A stretch of DNA of 64,000 bases, from positions 89,651,890 to 89,715,889 of the forward strand of contig JAVMKO010000003.1 in assembly GCA_032164245.1 (NCBI GenBank). Direction: 5' to 3'. Position 1 is the stretch's first letter. Every line of letters starts with the position of its first letter. The notes under the pieces are model-generated. The model was given only the letters and a program-made list of their open reading frames with translations, was not told the origin of the DNA and ran no database searches. The position numbers were made by a program, and so were the translations under genes. This document shows positions 47,148-56,923 of the stretch, one piece after another. The stretch is from Sternotherus odoratus. Its lineage: Eukaryota; Chordata; Testudines; Kinosternidae.

Positions 47148-47299
47148 AGTAGTTTTTGGCAATTGTAATGGTATTGCAATGGTGGATTACCTGCAGAAGA
47201 CAGTGCTCTTGAACCTTGGCACCATTGAATTGTATGGCTCTAGTGATCCCTATCGTAGGGAGCCACGATCTCCGCGCAAATCTCGGCAACCATCACAAG
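47148..47299 (+). CDS. STXBP5: STXBP5 exon (end of propeller, start of variable linker)
   Basis: A 152-bp exon, phase 2 in, phase 1 out. It encodes VVFGNCNGIAMVDYLQKTVL, then ELYGSSDPYRREPRSPRKSR and QPSQ. The basic RREPRSPRKSR run opens the hypervariable linker where tomosyn isoforms differ. Acceptor TTCTTTCAG, donor GTAAGA. The phase-1 end matches both the cassette at 50202 and the exon at 56461, so both splice routes keep frame. Confidence 0.95.
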
Positions 47300-48089
47300 G
47301 TAAGAATAGCTGGATGTTGTGTTTCAATAATACCTTTCTCCACAACTTATAGTTGTGCTGTCAGTCACTACTTTGACTATAAGCACATTAGTAACACAAA
47401 ATGTATATATTTTTTATGAATATTATGTCTGATCTTTGAGAATAATTAATGGAACATCTTTTTGTATTCACGTTCTCATACATGATTATTCTTCACAATC
47501 CAGTATCTTGAATCAGAAGTATCTGAGAGGCTCTATGCTAGATTCCTCCTGATTAAGTATAATACTGCCTGTACCATCCTCCCTGACTTATCCCAGATTT
47601 CATTTTTCTCTTGTTGTTAAATTGTATTTGTGATATGAGACTGTTTGCTGTAGACTGAGCTTGATGGTGGGAAGGTACTTGCTGTTTTTATTGTGATCAG
47701 TAGTGTTTTCAATTTGTTAAAAGCATCTTAAGCAACAGACAGGCAAGCACTGTACACATTCATAGAACTATAAATGAAATACAAAACATTATATGAACTT
47801 TAAAAGATCTTAAATAGCCAACATAGCTTTATAATTGTCAGAGTTTTGTAAATATGCCTAGACTGTATCCTGCAATTTTCACTGACACATCTGCTCTCCC
47901 CACAAATCTTCTCACACTTAGATATGATAAACAGTAAAGTGTGCATGAAAAAAATTGTCACCTCAAAATGTCCGCTTTTCAATTAAAAGGAAATTTATTT
48001 GAAAAATTTCATCAGTGATAGTTTTCATCCAGATGAAGTGGGCCAGGAGAAGATTCAAGCATGTTCATATTTTATCTCATGTGATTCAC

Positions 48090-49049
48090 GCTGTGACAGG
48101 ATCCCCGGGGTACAACCTGGAATTATGGGATCACTGTGCCCCCTTACTGCTCCTACCTAGGGTATCTCTCATAGTGTATGCCTGTGATAAGTAGCAAAAT
48201 CCCTCTAGGCACTGTGATCACTCGGCCATCACTATGTGGAGCCACACACCCAGATAAATTGCATGAATATTCCCTGAGTCACTCATTAATCTTACAGAGA
48301 GAGGCACCAGCAAGTCCTCCCAGCGTAGTACCCAAGAAATATACTATCTTACATTGCTTAAGGTTCCTTTGGACAGTGCAAACTCAATAAGAAGTTTGCT
48401 GCTACTTCATAGGAAAGTTGACATGCACCAGACTTTGTAATCTGAGTTGAAATTCCCCAGGTACTTCAACCAAAAACACACTGTTTCAGGTAAAATAGGG
48501 TATAAAACAGGTTGTTAACTACAGAACGACAGATTTTAAGTGATTATAAATATCGGGCGTAGAGATCAAAAAGTTGGTCTAAGAAATAAAAATAGAAACT
48601 TAGTGTAAAGTCTAACTTTAACAGACTAAGCAAGATTTTAATCATGCTGTCTCTCACCCTAAAAGATGTTTACAGTTCCTCAGTATGGCATCCCTTCCAG
48701 CCTGGGCCTAATCTCCCTAATTTTCAAGTCTTTGTCTTCTAGATGATTTTTCATGTGTTGAGATTGGGGGGGGGGGGGCATGGGGGAGGAGACAAGTGTT
48801 GATGTCACTGTCCCTTTTTTATACTTTCTTCCTGCAGCTAGAATATTCCTTGCTGTGACATGGGGGTCAGGCAGTCTCTGTTGGTCAGACAGTCCCCATT
48901 GCATAATTGCTGTCTCTGAGAAGCCTGAAATAGTAGATTCTTCTTAATGACCCATTAGGACCCATCTGGACCATGGAGGTTCCTTCTTTGTTGCAACTGA
49001 AAGCTGTGACTTCATAACTTCACGAACAATGATAGTCCAATAGGATATT
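48090..49049. repeat. Possible LTR-element relic
   Basis: Starts TGTGACAGGATCCCCGGGGT and continues with sequence unlike the AT-rich intron (CTCACCCTAAAAGATG, GACATGGGGGTCAGGCAGTC). No frame or second terminus is clear; class uncertain. Confidence 0.35.
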
Positions 49050-49062
49050 AAGGTTCAACAGA

Positions 49063-49341
49063 ATTGAACAGTAATTGGCTTGCTAATTACAAAAACAGCT
49101 TCTCCTCACCTCCAATTCAGCTGCTAGAGGAATACCTCACCCTCCCTGATTTGAGATAACAAGCTGGTTCAGGCTGATTGGACTAACCTTGTTACCTCCT
49201 ACCTGGTTCTTGCCTACTTATCTATACCTGCCCCTGGACACTTCCACTGCTTGCATCCGACGAAGTGGGTATTAGCCCACAAAAGCTTATGCTTCAATAC
49301 TTTAGTTAGTCTTTAAGGTGCCACAGGACTCTTTGTTACCA
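49063..49341 (-). repeat. Full-length turtle-type SINE, 13-bp TSD
   Basis: Minus strand: GTAACAAAGAGTCCTGTGGC, TTAAAGACTAACTAAAGTAT, GAAGCATAAGCTTTTGTGGG, CCCACTTCGTCGGATGCAAG, then a long 3' tail ending at 49063. The duplication AAGGTTCAACAGA flanks it at 49050-49062 and 49342-49354. The tRNA-like head is shortened. Confidence 0.88.
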
Positions 49342-49474
49342 AAGGTTCAACAGATGAATGCTTTTAGAATATCTCACAAGACATACTTTGTACAAAACAT
49401 ACCACAATCATATGACAGTGGTGAATATGGGGGATCCAGATTGCTATCTTGAGGTATAGTATCACATATGCACC

Positions 49475-49505
49475 ATTTATTTATTTATTTATTTATATTT
49501 ATATA
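49475..49505. repeat. (TTTA)n microsatellite
   Basis: Short run of ATTT/TTTA units followed by ATATATG; about seven units. Confidence 0.8.
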
Positions 49506-50201
49506 TGCTGTACCTGAGGTAGGTATTTCTTGATAGTAAATCCTTGGTTTGAGAAACATCAAAATAACTACAAAATGAAGTTCAGTAGTTGAACTGTGTA
49601 CACAAAACTAAAAAAAGTACCAATTGCTGCTTATATTTAAACTGTAGTTTAAAGCATTTCAAAGATTCTTAGTCTTTCATTTTCCTTAATGGATAAAAGT
49701 TACATTTTAAAAGAATAGAAACTTCCCTCCCCAGCACCATGGAGTAGGATCAAAACAGGCAATCTGATAGGCTTAATATTTTAGGTTCTTAGAGAAAAAT
49801 GTTAGTAATCTTAAATACTGCTTTTATATAGTTAGATTGCAAGTCACTCTGGAAGATCTTAGAATCTCTTTGTTTAGTGCTATTGGCCTTTGTCATGGTA
49901 ACATTTTGTCAGCACGATTAACTAAACCTTTCTTTCACGTCTGTGTACATGCTTATTAGTTGAAATATTCAGTATGGCTCATAAAGATAATGAAAAGAAA
50001 ATTTTGCTTGTGTGAATCTTAATTTGTAGTATGAATTCGGATATTTAGATATATTTTTTTTCCAGACTTTAGTTACACTTACTAACTGTTTGTCTGCCTG
50101 GCAAAAGCATTGTATAATCCTGATTATTCAAGTTATTCAGTAGGTTTTTCTGTCTCAAACATACTATGTTGGTGTCTCGTCTTTCCTTTTGCTTCATTAA
50201 G

Positions 50202-50285
50202 GTATGCTGACTGTGGCTTCTTGCATGTGCGGCCTTTCTAACTTATATTCAGAGTCTGTGAAAAAACTTCGCACCTCTCATATAA
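50202..50285 (+). CDS. STXBP5: STXBP5 alternative cassette exon in hypervariable linker
   Basis: An 84-bp open segment between TTTTGCTTCATTAAG and donor GTAAGT. Entered in phase 1 it reads MLTVASCMCGLSNLYSESVK then KLRTSHI and leaves in phase 1, so inclusion adds exactly 28 residues. CMxGLSNxY..KxxRTS resembles a segment of the paralogue STXBP5L as I recall it, supporting a genuine exon. Tomosyn isoforms (b, m, s) are known to arise by splicing here; which isoform this corresponds to is inference. The acceptor, with a purine-rich TTAAG end, is weak, as expected for a regulated exon. Confidence 0.8.
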
Positions 50286-50403
50286 GTAAGTCCTTTAATG
50301 GCAATAAAATAGTTTTGAACATCTGAATTTGATGTAAATAACTTGCTGTTTGTTCACCATTAATTTTTTTTAATCCATTTAAATAACTATCAAGTTTTAG
50401 AAA

Positions 50404-50526
50404 GTGGTGGTGTAGCTGTGTCAGTCCCAGGATATTAGAGATAAAAGGTGGATGAGGTGTAATATCTTTTCTCACCCACAGAAGCTGGTCAAATAAAGGA
50501 TATTACCTCAACCACCTTATGTCTCT
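50404..50526. repeat. Fold-back Penelope 3'-end insertion with 11-bp TSD
   Basis: First half GTGTCAGTCCCAGGATATTA then GAGATAAAAGGTGGATGAGG; second half is the opposite strand of the same unit (GATATTACCTCAACCACCTT then ATGTCTCT), with a loop around CTCACCCACAGAAGCTGGTC. Flanking AGTTTTAGAAA is identical at 50393-50403 and 50527-50537. The insertion starts 118 bp after the cassette exon. Confidence 0.82.
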
Positions 50527-51311
50527 AGTTTTAGAAACTGACTTTGGCATGATTTGTTTAATCACATGTTACAATATCTTTTACTTGTGGTGCCACCAAA
50601 ATACGTTTGGTTGAGGGCATGGGAGGATTCCCCAGATACAGGAACTGTGAAAGACAGTTGTAAGACTGCCTCCTAAGGACTCCCCAGTGAGCATAAGCAT
50701 AGTGGCTAGAGGTCACATACATCTAGGCAAGACCGTAGCACATAGAACAGCAGAGATTTAAGGCAGCGCTACAGCACATAGGGCACCCCAAGGAGGCTGC
50801 CGTGACAGACCCACAGAACTGAATAAAATGTTAGACCCGCTCCAGCACCTAGAATACTCCATAATCAAGAGCGTGCAATGCAAACATAAACCGTTCCCCA
50901 GAGCAGCTTATTCTGTGCAGCACTTCAAAAAGGCATAACACAGAATTACATTCTTGTTCGTTTTGTTTTTTTAAACAAGGGAGAGGAGAATAACTGACCA
51001 CATAGAACACTTTGTTGTCTTATGAGAAGAAAGAGATATACTTTAATTTAACTTCTTAAAACTTGTTTACTTGCTAAAATAATTTGTAGCTTCCACGAGT
51101 TGGCATGTATTTTTTTTGCCAGGAGAGAGGAAACTGTTCCAGCAACCATGCAATTACCTACTCCTTTGTATCCTCTACCATCATCTCTGATAAATAAATC
51201 CATATGCCTTATTATGGATAATTGAAGCCAAATATTTAATCTCTACTAGTGCAGATATTATACAAGAATATTTTAAAGAATGGAAAGGGTTTCCTCCAAA
51301 CACACCATTTT

Positions 51312-51396
<85 letters not shown>
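51312..51396. repeat. (CTAT)n microsatellite, about 21 units
   Basis: Uninterrupted TCTA/CTAT repeat of about 85 bp. The Ile-Tyr-Leu-Ser frame through it is not a gene. Confidence 0.98.
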
Positions 51397-51452
51397 TATT
51401 ATGGTTTGTGGTCATCTCTAAGACAAACACAACGCATACCAGTATAGAGATT

Positions 51453-51542
51453 AGAACAACAAGGAATCCTTGTGGTACCTTAGAGACTAGCAAATTTATT
51501 TGGGCATAAGCTTTCGTGGCCTAAAACCCACTTCATCAGATT
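51453..51542 (+). repeat. Truncated SINE with 13-bp TSD
   Basis: A 90-bp piece starting AGAACAACAAGGAATCCTTG and running to CCCACTTCATCAGATT. CAGTATAGAGATT flanks it at 51440-51452 and 51543-51555. It lacks the tRNA-like head. Confidence 0.85.
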
Positions 51543-51653
51543 CAGTATAGAGATTTTTATATTGGTTTCTTATTACTTGCAAAATAATTACACAGCAATA
51601 GTGTTTCATAATTGGTGGTTTTATGTTTACATAGAACTAACAAAGAAGTAAAA

Positions 51654-52654
51654 TCTATATATATAAAAGTCAAATGGTGTATGTATGCGTGTATGTACGT
51701 TCACTTACTCCTTCCACACCATTTGAGCTAGAGACTTGAAATTTGGTACAGTTATAGGTCTTAGGGTCCTAATCAGGGTAAGAGTCGAAAATTTTTCAAA
51801 TCTCACCTCTGACGCCCCCCAGGGGTGAAATTATTTAAAGGCCAATCACATCAGCTGGGCAGCTGCTGTTCTCTGTGACATAGTTGTGATGTCATAATAC
51901 CCCCCTCCAACAGACCCCGTACTCGCTCAGCTCTCTGCCCCCTCCCCACCTTCAACGGACCCGAGTTGGGTTTGGTCGGAGGGTAAGTGAGGTAGGGGTG
52001 TCGGGTTTGATCGGGGGTGAGGTGGGTGTGTTGGTTTTGGTCGGGGGGGTAAGTGAGCCAGGGGTGTTGGGTTTGGTTGGGGGGGGGGGAGATGTCTGGG
52101 TGGGTGAGGGGTGAGGTGTGGGTGTTGGTGTTGGTCAGGGGGTGTTGGGTTTGGTGGGGGGGTAAGGTGAGGGTGTTGGGTTTGGTTGGGGGGGTGAGGA
52201 GGGGGGTCGGGGTTGGTCGAGGGGTAAGTGAGGTGGGGGTGTTGGGTTTGGTTGGGGGGGTGAGGTGGGAGGGTCGGGGTTGGTCGAGGGGTAAGTGAGG
52301 TGGGGGTGTCGGTTTGTTTGTGGTGGTAGGTAGGGGTGTCGGGTTTGGTTGGGGGGGAAGTGAGGTGGGTGTGTCAGGTTTGGTCTACGGGGGGTGAGGT
52401 GTGGGTGTTGGTCAGGCGGTGTTGGGGTTGGTAGGGAGGTGATGTGGGGGTGTTGGGTTTGGGTGGGGGGGGTGAAAATGTGAGATGGGGTTGGTCGAGG
52501 GGTAAGTGAGGTGGGGGTTTCGGGTTTGGTCGGGGGGGTGAGGTGGGGTTGTCAGGTTTGCTCTCTGCCCCCTCCAACGGACCCCGCACTCGCTCAGCTC
52601 TCTGCCCCCTCCCCACCTCCGACTGAACCGAGCAACGCCGGGTATTTTCGCTAG
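51654..52654 (+). mobile_element. Non-autonomous Helitron with G-rich tandem array
   Basis: Starts TCTATATATATAAAAGTC after A and ends GAGCAACGCCGGGTATTTTC-GCTAG before T. 1001 bp. Inner 51960-52600 is a tandem array of units like GGGTGTTGGGTTTGGT with GGGGGGTAAGTGAGGTG. Same family as 14622 and, in opposite orientation, 21852. Confidence 0.9.
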
Positions 52655-53091
52655 TATTTTATAAAGTATAGATGCATGAAGTTATCAGAGTTTTTATTAT
52701 TTGCAGCATCCGTGGCTCAAGTATAATCTGGTGTAGTATTTTTTTCAAAAATGCAAACTATTAACATGGTATTTGAGCTTTGAAAGGGAATATATCTTCT
52801 CCAATTTATTATTTATTTGGAAAGTGGTTTTTGATGTGGAAACTTGATGTTTTTTAAAAAACCTAAAAATGTACTTGCAATACATTTCTGTGCACAGCAC
52901 ATCTTCAGCAACAATAGTATGCTGATAACCTCATAACAGACTTATGTTCTTAGTAGTCTTCCTCTTACCCATCTCTCTTAAATAACCACTCATGTAAATT
53001 CACTGATGCTGTTGCTGTAGAAAGAAAACTGAAAATACCTTACTATTCTCTGCAATGGGAGCACCAATTTCAAAACTTATTTTAAAACCAT

Positions 53092-53178
53092 GCAAAAGCG
53101 ACAGAGTCCTGTGGCACCTTATAGACTAACAGATGTATTAGAGCATAAGCTTTTGTGGGTGAATACCACTTCGTCGAT
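53092..53178 (+). repeat. Truncated turtle-type SINE
   Basis: AAAGCGACAGAGTCCTGTGG, CACCTTATAGACTAACAGAT, GCATAAGCTTTTGTGGGTGA and ACCACTTCGTCGATGC are in SINE order. The head is missing; the tail is cut or diverged. Confidence 0.85.
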
Positions 53179-53335
53179 GCCTGCTTCTGGAACATTCCCA
53201 TGTCTGAAATCTGTAAGGAAGCTACCTAGCGTGATCCCCTGACTTTTTTGTTAAGACCTGTGCTTTTGACCTAACTGCAAGATCAGATTCCAAGTTTGAA
53301 AAGGCAGTGTTAACATCAATGTAGTGGAGTAGAAA

Positions 53336-54680
53336 CGCATAGCCCATCTACAGAAAGGGAAATAAAGACAACCTGGGAAATTACAGACCAGTCAGCTTAA
53401 CTTCTGTACCTGGATAGATAATGGAGCAAATAATTAACAATCAATTTGCAAACACCTAAAAGATAATGTGATAATTGTCAGCATGGATTTGTCCAGAACA
53501 AATCTTGTCAAACCAACCAACAAGGCTTGTGGGTAGGATTGAAGCACTAGATGTTGGTATATTTTGACTTTAGTAAGGCTTTTGGTACTGACTCGCACAA
53601 TCTTATAAACAAACTTTGGAAATGCAACCTAGAGGGAGCTACTATAAGGTGGGTGCAAAACTGCTTGGAAAATCGTTCCCGGAGAATAGTTATCAGTAGT
53701 TCAGTCATGCTGGAAGTGTATAGTGAGTTGGGATAGTTCTATGTCTGGTTCTTTTCACTATCTTCTTCAATGATATAGATAATGGCATAGAGAATACACT
53801 TATAAAGTTTGTAGATGATACCTAGCTGGGAGGGGTTGCAAGTGCTCTGGGAGGATAGGATTAAAATGAAATATGATCTGGACAAACTGGAGAAATTGTC
53901 TGAAATAAATAGGATGAAATTCAATAAGAGCAAATATAAAGGAACACTTAGGAAGGAACAATCAGTTACATGTATACAAAACGGGAAATGACTGCCTAAG
54001 AAGGAGTACTACGGAAAGAGATCTGGGGGTCATAGTGGATCACAAGCTAAATATGAGTCAACAGTATAACACTGTTTCAAAAAAACCAAACATCATTCTG
54101 GGATGTATTAGCAGCAGTACTGAAAACAAGACGTGAGAAGTAATTTTTCCGCTCTACTCCGTGCTGATTAAGCCTCAGCTGGAATATTGCATCCAGTTCT
54201 GTGTGCCACATTTCAGGAAAGATATGAACAAATTGAAAAAACTCCAGAGAAGAGCAACAAAAATGATTAACGGTCTAGAAAACATGACTATTGAGCGAAG
54301 ATTAAAAAAATTGGGTTAGCTTAGTCTGGAGAAGAGAAGTCTGAGAGGGGACATAAGTTTTCAAGTACATAAAAGGTTGTATAAGAAGGAAGAGGGAGAA
54401 AAATTGTTGTTTTTAACCTCTGAGGATAGGATAAGAAGCAATGGGCTTAAATTGTAGCAAGGGCAGTTTGTTGGACATAGGAAAAAAACTTCCTGTCAGA
54501 GCGGTTAAGCACAGGAATAAATTGCCTAGGAAGGTTGTGGAATCTCCATCATTTGGGATTTTTAAGAGGAGGTTGGCCAAATACCTGTTGGGGATGGTCT
54601 AGATAATATTTAGTCCTGCTTTGAGTGCAGGGCACTGGATTAAATGACCTCTCGAGGTCCCTTCCAGTGATTTCTGTGAG
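53336..54680 (+). pseudogene. CR1 LINE fragment with RT and 3' end
   Basis: Plus strand; broken frames give YFDFSKAFGTDSHNLI, a KFVDDT block followed by a stop, and the 3' end GCACTGGATTAAATGACCTC then CGAGGTCCCTTCCAGTGATT. 5'-truncated in the RT. The VDDT block and several stops show it is inactive. Confidence 0.9.
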
Positions 54681-56138
54681 AACATGTATAGTGCAGGTGT
54701 GGCCCAATGGAAAATGCAGTTCAAAAGATTCTGATTGCACAGCTTGAGTGACTTCCACATTGATGACAACATCTTGAAGAACCAAAGTTACAGTAGGGCT
54801 AAGTAACTCCTCTTTCCCTCATAGGATAAGTCTTTGGTTTCGGCATTCAGAAAATATTCATTTGTTAACCCAGATTCCAGAAGATAACTAGTACCTCAGA
54901 GTTTTGAAATAGTAAAACTAATTCTTGCACCTACTTTTGCTGTCTGCAACAATGCCAACACACTGAAGTCTGTAGAGTTGCACAGGTGCAAGTGGGTACA
55001 ACTTGATTCCATCTATTCTAACTTGGCATGTGTAGCCTACCCCATCGCCTCAAGTCTCAACACATTTGTGGTGTTTTTCCTCAGAAGGTTCAGGTATTAA
55101 GAACCTAAGATTGCAGTGTGTTGAAAATCTTATTCTGCACATGCAGATACTTTTTTATTGTAACAAATTATTCAGTTGTTTCATTTGTGAAATTAGTACT
55201 TGCAGTTAGATTAGCATCATAACAGATCCAAAGAGAAAATTATTTTTAAGAATTTTTAAAAAAAAATTCTTTAGAAATAAACATTAATGAAAGCTTTTAA
55301 TTAAAAAAAAATAAAAGGTCTAACTGGTCGCTTTAAATTTCAACACATCCTTTGTCAAGTCATAAAGAAATTGGGGGGATCAAAAACTCCATTTGTATCC
55401 CCAGTTGGCAATATGCAACATATGGGATCCCTATGGTTTGACTTCCTTCTTTCCATCTAACTCTGCATTCTTTAAGTGTGCAAAATTATTTCTTTCAGTG
55501 AAAGAATCTTATAACTACAGTCTTGTGATTTGTGTGATCATGGTGTCATACTGAGTGTTATATGAAAGTCCTCAACAGGGAAAAAATAATTTCACTCCCC
55601 AAAAATAAAATGTAACCACCTTATATCATCAATTTGTTTCTTAGATTAAATCAATGAGTTCTGTTAAAAAAACTGATGGTGCAGTATCACTTAAGTGTGG
55701 CTGCAGAGATATAGTATAACTTTTCTCAAAAGAGAAAAATATAAATTATTTAAAAATACACAATAGTGGTCACGTGTTAATCTTAAAGTATTTTATAGAA
55801 TTCCTTAATATTTAAATCCTCCTATTTATCTGATTTTTATCATAAACAAGATTTAGTTTTATTTCACTTAAATAAGATTTTAGGTCATACTTTACTCTCT
55901 CATTTTGGACAGTATGCATGTTTAATGCACATGTCTACCTCTAATGAAAAATACAACTTTCTGTGATTATACAAGTCTATACTTTTTCTTACATGTTTGC
56001 CAAATATTACTTTTCTGATTAAATATTGATGAATTGATTTAAAAAATTAAGGGAAAGTTTCAGTATTCTGTGGTAATGCTGTAATTCTTCTGTCAAACAG
56101 ACTTTTCGTGCTGTAATTGAGGTCAGCCTCTTAAGTGA

Positions 56139-56262
56139 GTTAACAAAGTTCTGTGGCACCTTAAAGACTAACTATAAAGTGCTGAAGCATAGTTAGTCTT
56201 TAAGGTGCCACAGAACTTTGTTAACTCTGCTATTCCAGACTAACACGGCTACCACCCTGATT
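56139..56262. repeat. Fold-back SINE insertion with 12-bp TSD
   Basis: Arms 56137-56175 and 56189-56227 are exact reverse complements (39 bp) around a 13-base loop; the arm is SINE sequence (TTCTGTGGCACCTTAAAGAC). The right part continues into the SINE head on the minus strand (GTAGCCGTGTTAGTCTGGAA). CCTCTTAAGTGA flanks it at 56127-56138 and 56263-56274, overlapping the arm by two bases. A poly-A tract follows at about 56286-56308. Confidence 0.9.
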
Positions 56263-56460
56263 CCTCTTAAGTGAAAGACTTGTGTAAAAAAAAAAAAAAA
56301 AAAAAAAAGCACCTCTTCTCCGATTTGCTCCCCTCAAATGGGAGAAACACTTGCTTAGTGTAATATAGAGGCTAAAAATTCACTCAAGTTCTATTCACTC
56401 AGGAAAGACTGTAAACAGTTATTTTATTTTTCATTTTCAATTGTTCTTTGTGTTTTTCAG

Positions 56461-56526
56461 CAGGTCTTTGTGATATTAATGAAGGGACTACAGTGCCAGA
56501 GGATCGCTGCAAGTCACCCACTTCGG
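56461..56526 (+). CDS. STXBP5: STXBP5 exon with tandem acceptor
   Basis: A 66-bp exon, phase 1 in, phase 1 out, encoding GLCDINEGTTVPEDRCKSPT. This wording identifies STXBP5. The acceptor is TTTTTCAGCAG, a NAGNAG tandem: use of the first AG adds one residue (Ala after skipping of the cassette, Thr after inclusion) and use of the second AG removes three bases. Donor GTAACT. Confidence 0.94.
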
Positions 56527-56923
56527 GTAACTACAGTTTTTCAAATACTTTAATATTATAGTCGCACAGAAAGTGACATGCATTGTTCTAAACTGTGCCA
56601 GAAATGTTTGCTAAGTAATTCTATGGAAACTGTCTCTTTTTTTCTTTCCATCATGTTGTATTCATTTTGCCATTTAAGATTTCACTAACCATTACAGAAT
56701 TCTGGTTTAAATAAAGGACAATTTATCTGACTTTGAAATATAAACCTAGTGTCTAGTAAGGATGAGTCAAGTGGCATGTGTTAGCTTCAAATACTTATAG
56801 TTCAGGAAGATGGTACACAGGCAAATTATTCTTAGATTGGAAGTGCATGCTAGCTATGAGGCTGTGAGGAAAGTGACGTCATGCTACAGTATATTTTCTT
56901 CTTCAAGTGATTGCTCATGTGTA

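Larger units (their letters stand above)
47300..56460 (+). other. STXBP5: STXBP5 intronic region around the cassette exon
   Basis: Two introns when the cassette at 50202-50285 is used, one 9.2-kb intron when it is skipped. Contents: a probable LTR-type relic (48090-49049), SINE copies (49063-49341, 51453-51542, 53092-53178, 56139-56262), a fold-back Penelope end (50404-50526), a microsatellite (51312-51396), a Helitron (51654-52654) and CR1 (53336-54680). 47300-48080, 50540-51240 and 54690-56130 show nothing recognised. Confidence 0.78.

Noticed and set aside
51249..51509. Frame with repeated Ile-Tyr-Leu-Ser
   Set aside because: Translation of the CTAT microsatellite.
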